From Oscillospiraceae bacterium (GTDB lineage Bacteria; Bacillota; Clostridia; Oscillospirales; Acutalibacteraceae), in assembly GCA_015065685.1 (NCBI GenBank), contig SVPU01000005.1, positions 1 to 64,000 on the forward strand: DNA of 64,000 nucleotides. The letters are read 5' to 3'. The notes under the pieces were generated by a model. That model had not been told where the DNA came from and did no database searches. It worked only from the letters and a program-made list of their open reading frames with translations. This document shows positions 61,985 through 64,000 of this stretch, piece by piece. The position numbers were made by a program, and so were the translations under genes. Numbering within the stretch: the first letter of the stretch is position 1; each line of letters starts with the position of its first letter.

Positions 61985-62383
61985 ATGAAAGTTTGTCCCA
62001 AATGCAAAATGACAGTAGATGAAAAAAGCGAATGTCCGTTTTGCTATACAACCATAACCTATGAGCCAATTTGCAATAGCGAAAAAGAAAAATATGTTTT
62101 TAACAAATACTTTGTTTTATATTTACTTAAACAATGTTGGTTTACAGTTCTTTGTTGGGTTTTCATAATTTTAAGATTGTTATTAACCAAAACCGAGTTG
62201 AATTACGCTCATCTTTCACTTCTTTTATATTTGCTGGTTTCACTTTTATTTGCAATTTTTGAACGACAAATTACAAAATACATACAATGGAAATATTCTA
62301 AAGATTATGCCGCTTTTAAAACACAGGGTGTGAAAATTATAAGCGGATTACTTGCCGTGCTTTTTGCAATTATAATGAGTTAA
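61985..62383 (+). CDS. Small zinc-ribbon membrane protein
   Basis: A 132-residue protein with an N-terminal zinc ribbon (VCPKCKMTV and CPFCYTT) and three hydrophobic segments (about 44-65, 74-92 and 112-131). AAAGGAATG precedes the ATG. It is the third zinc-ribbon membrane protein in the window but is not similar in length or layout to the pair at 25.7-28.3 kb. The function is unknown. It has its own promoter and terminator. Confidence 0.7.
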   Translation: MKVCPKCKMTVDEKSECPFCYTTITYEPICNSEKEKYVFNKYFVLYLLKQCWFTVLCWVFIILRLLLTKTELNYAHLSLLLYLLVSLLFAIFERQITKYIQWKYSKDYAAFKTQGVKIISGLLAVLFAIIMS

Positions 62384-62389
62384 ATTAAA

Positions 62390-62424
62390 ATTCCGAATGT
62401 TCTTTCGAACATTCGGAGTTTTGT
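62390..62424. terminator. Terminator between convergent genes
   Basis: The stem TCCGAATGTTC/GAACATTCGGA with a short loop is flanked by A- and T-runs, so it works in both directions. Confidence 0.85.
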
Positions 62425-62425
62425 T

Positions 62426-63187
62426 TTAATTCATACCCTTTTCTGCACGTCTTATTCTTTCAACAACTTCAAAACACTTACGCGCATCAACAAGCATTGA
62501 ATCGGCATCGCCGATTTTTCCGTAAGTAATTGCATCTGCTTCTTCGAGCGCTTTTGTATAACGGTCAAAGGTGGAAGAGCCCGGACCCGCGGTGAGATTC
62601 AAAGTTTGTTCCCAAGTTTTGCCGTCGTAATCGGTCATTGTTACAACCAATGTTTTATAAACTTCTGTATCAATTGTTTCATCAACCGCGTGAATAAATG
62701 TGTTACTCGTTAAACCTACACCGATAAGCAGAATTTTGCCGTTGTTATGGTAAAGTTTTCCGTAACTGCCTGACATTGGGTTACGGGTGGTTGCAAAGCG
62801 GTCATCCCACGCGAACTCCTTTGCATTTTTTCCAAATGCTACAATCGAATGTGACGGGTGAACAGAACGGATACAGGTGTCATCCCCCGAATCTGCCGCC
62901 TTGTTTGCCATCTGGACTGCAACACAAGGAACAGCGCCAACACAAGGCTTTGTATTGCGAACATCAAACAAAAAATCTTTTACAACAGTTGCAAATGTAT
63001 GAGCAGGAATCATAAGCAAACCTTCACTCACGCTTTCTTTCAAAGCATCAATTAAAACCTCTGCCCCGCTTTTCTCTGAAACATCAATTCTACCTACCGA
63101 TTTAAGCGAAGTATGAACGGTTAAATAATCCGTGTTTTTAATGCCCATTGAACGAATATTTTCCAAAAGCATTTTTTCGGTAAACAT
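62426..63187 (-). CDS. AAC(3)-fold N-acetyltransferase
   Basis: A 253-residue protein of the aminoglycoside 3-N-acetyltransferase family (Antibiotic_NAT fold). Markers: LTVHTSLKSVG near residue 22, LLMIPAHTF near 58, RSVHPSHSIVAFG near 107 and the LLIGVGLTSNTFIH block near 152. Many chromosomal members (for example YokD-like proteins) do not acetylate antibiotics, so resistance is not implied. It is transcribed from a strong promoter, divergent from the gene at the right edge. Confidence 0.88.
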   Translation of the reverse strand: MFTEKMLLENIRSMGIKNTDYLTVHTSLKSVGRIDVSEKSGAEVLIDALKESVSEGLLMIPAHTFATVVKDFLFDVRNTKPCVGAVPCVAVQMANKAADSGDDTCIRSVHPSHSIVAFGKNAKEFAWDDRFATTRNPMSGSYGKLYHNNGKILLIGVGLTSNTFIHAVDETIDTEVYKTLVVTMTDYDGKTWEQTLNLTAGPGSSTFDRYTKALEEADAITYGKIGDADSMLVDARKCFEVVERIRRAEKGMN

Positions 63188-63222
63188 ACAAAAAACACAC
63201 CTTTTTTTGAATCTTCAAACCG

Positions 63223-63251
63223 ATTATATTATGGGTTTTAAAAAATGTCAA
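63223..63251 (-). promoter_or_regulatory. Promoter of the acetyltransferase gene
   Basis: On the minus strand TTGACA (63246-63251) and TATAAT (63223-63228) are 17 bp apart, a consensus SigA promoter. Confidence 0.8.
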
Positions 63252-63269
63252 TGACTATGTAAAAAAGTA

Positions 63270-63298
63270 TTGACTTTTACTGTACTAATAGGTATTAT
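63270..63298 (+). promoter_or_regulatory. Promoter of the right-edge gene
   Basis: TTGACT (63270-63275) and TATTAT (63293-63298) are 17 bp apart. A run of seven G's (63316-63322) serves as ribosome-binding site. Confidence 0.7.
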
Positions 63299-63329
63299 TA
63301 AGGCAGATTTCAAAAGGGGGGGTTATATT

Positions 63330-64000
63330 ATGAAACCCGAAAAAATAATTTTTAACAAAAACTCTGACTTGACCTATAATTTATCCTTAAATTCGCAAAC
63401 CAATATTGAAAACGCCGAAATTTATATTGAAGTAAACGGTAAAAAAGTTAATGCCCTTGAAAACGCCACTAAAGAAATCAAAGAAAATATAAACGGCGAA
63501 TTTGGTATTTACACATCTGAAATATATAAAAAAGAATTAAACGGTTTAGAATTTGTGACAGAATTCCAAATATTCTGTGATAAGATTTTCATTTCTTTGA
63601 AAATTGAGAACAATTCTAAAGAAACCGTTATTCTCGGCAAATGCGGTTTGTTAAATACATATTCGAGTGGTAAAGTGGATATGGGCGAGATAGATGATAT
63701 ACGCATTTTATGCCGTGACGGTTGGGGCGTTAGAAGCGAAGTTCTTAATTTAACCGATTCCCCATTCTTCCCGCGCCAATGGAAAGGCAATGCGCAAATA
63801 AAACCAACCCGACACCGCACTGTTATTACAGGAGACATCTATAATTTAAAAAACAAAATTTGTTTAAGCACAAGTTTTTTAACCTTTGACAGAGCAAACA
63901 GTGTAATATACTATTCTAACGAAAATAATTCTTTGCAGTTTGAAGCATTATGCGATTTTGCGAATTTCGAGTTACTCCCCTCCCACACTCAAAAAAGTGA
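63330..64000 (+). CDS. N-terminal part of a large beta-rich protein, possibly GH36-like
   Basis: An open frame from ATG 63330 runs without a stop to the window end (223 residues). It opens MKPEKIIFNKNSDL and has the alternating hydrophobic pattern of a beta-sandwich. Segments such as NTYSSGKVDMG and RDGWGVRSEVLNL resemble the N-terminal domain of GH36 alpha-galactosidase-like proteins; this is a weak match by eye. There is no signal peptide. The catalytic part lies beyond the window. Confidence 0.6.
   Translation, partial: MKPEKIIFNKNSDLTYNLSLNSQTNIENAEIYIEVNGKKVNALENATKEIKENINGEFGIYTSEIYKKELNGLEFVTEFQIFCDKIFISLKIENNSKETVILGKCGLLNTYSSGKVDMGEIDDIRILCRDGWGVRSEVLNLTDSPFFPRQWKGNAQIKPTRHRTVITGDIYNLKNKICLSTSFLTFDRANSVIYYSNENNSLQFEALCDFANFELLPSHTQKS

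Overview
The window is AT-rich, densely packed and read mostly from the minus strand. The gene content points to an anaerobic, gut-type Clostridia (my inference: Oscillospirales or a neighbouring order). The main pointers are an IspH fused to ribosomal protein S1, the sporulation protease SpoIVB with a BofC-like partner, oxygen-sensitive NrdD/NrdG ribonucleotide reductase, strong Gram-positive ribosome-binding sites, SigA-type promoters with 16-18 bp spacers, and an LPxTG wall protein built from pilin-type repeats. I did not recognise a species.

Layout. 0-8 kb: valS behind a structured leader, then a divergent type IIA topoisomerase pair (ParE/ParC-like) split by a small inverted-repeat cassette carrying a four-helix-bundle gene. 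8-16 kb: an accessory carbohydrate region with an esterase, an AraC regulator, a large FAD oxidoreductase, a beta-lactamase-fold serine hydrolase, a GH3 glycosidase and a HAD phosphatase. 16-22.5 kb: a TetR regulator in one operon with a 1971-residue VWA/pilin-repeat surface protein. 22.7-25.5 kb: araD and araM, divergent from a DeoR regulator with a 16-bp palindromic operator. 25.5-30.8 kb: two zinc-ribbon membrane proteins between a decayed copy of the spoIVB tail and intact spoIVB, then a BofC-like gene. 30.8-38.8 kb: a complete seven-gene arginine operon, argGHCJBDF in transcription order. 38.9-46.7 kb: an ABC exporter, RodA, tsaE-tsaB-rpiB-upp, pyrophosphatase and rpsB-tsf. 46.7-50.5 kb: a DtxR-type regulator, two phage-like small genes, LexA-box-controlled dinB and an LCP protein. 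50.5-58 kb: ispH-rpsA, cmk and a flavoprotein, then dut, nrdG and nrdD behind an NrdR box. 58-64 kb: a ribbon-helix-helix-like micro-regulator with repeated operators, YitT, a beta-helix protein, tRNA-Arg followed by an unusual tandem repeat, an AAC(3)-fold acetyltransferase, and the start of a large gene cut by the window end.

Most core genes are ordinary. The least explained structures are the tRNA-Arg-derived tandem element (about 61.4-61.9 kb), the duplicated spoIVB tail around the zinc-ribbon pair, the ATTACG-heptamer cassette inside the topoisomerase operon, the leader upstream of valS, and the repeated ACTTA/TAAGT operators around the 58-residue gene at 58.1-58.3 kb.

No CRISPR array, integrase, transposase, rRNA or complete prophage was seen. 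Promoter, operator and RNA-structure calls were made by eye and were not computed.
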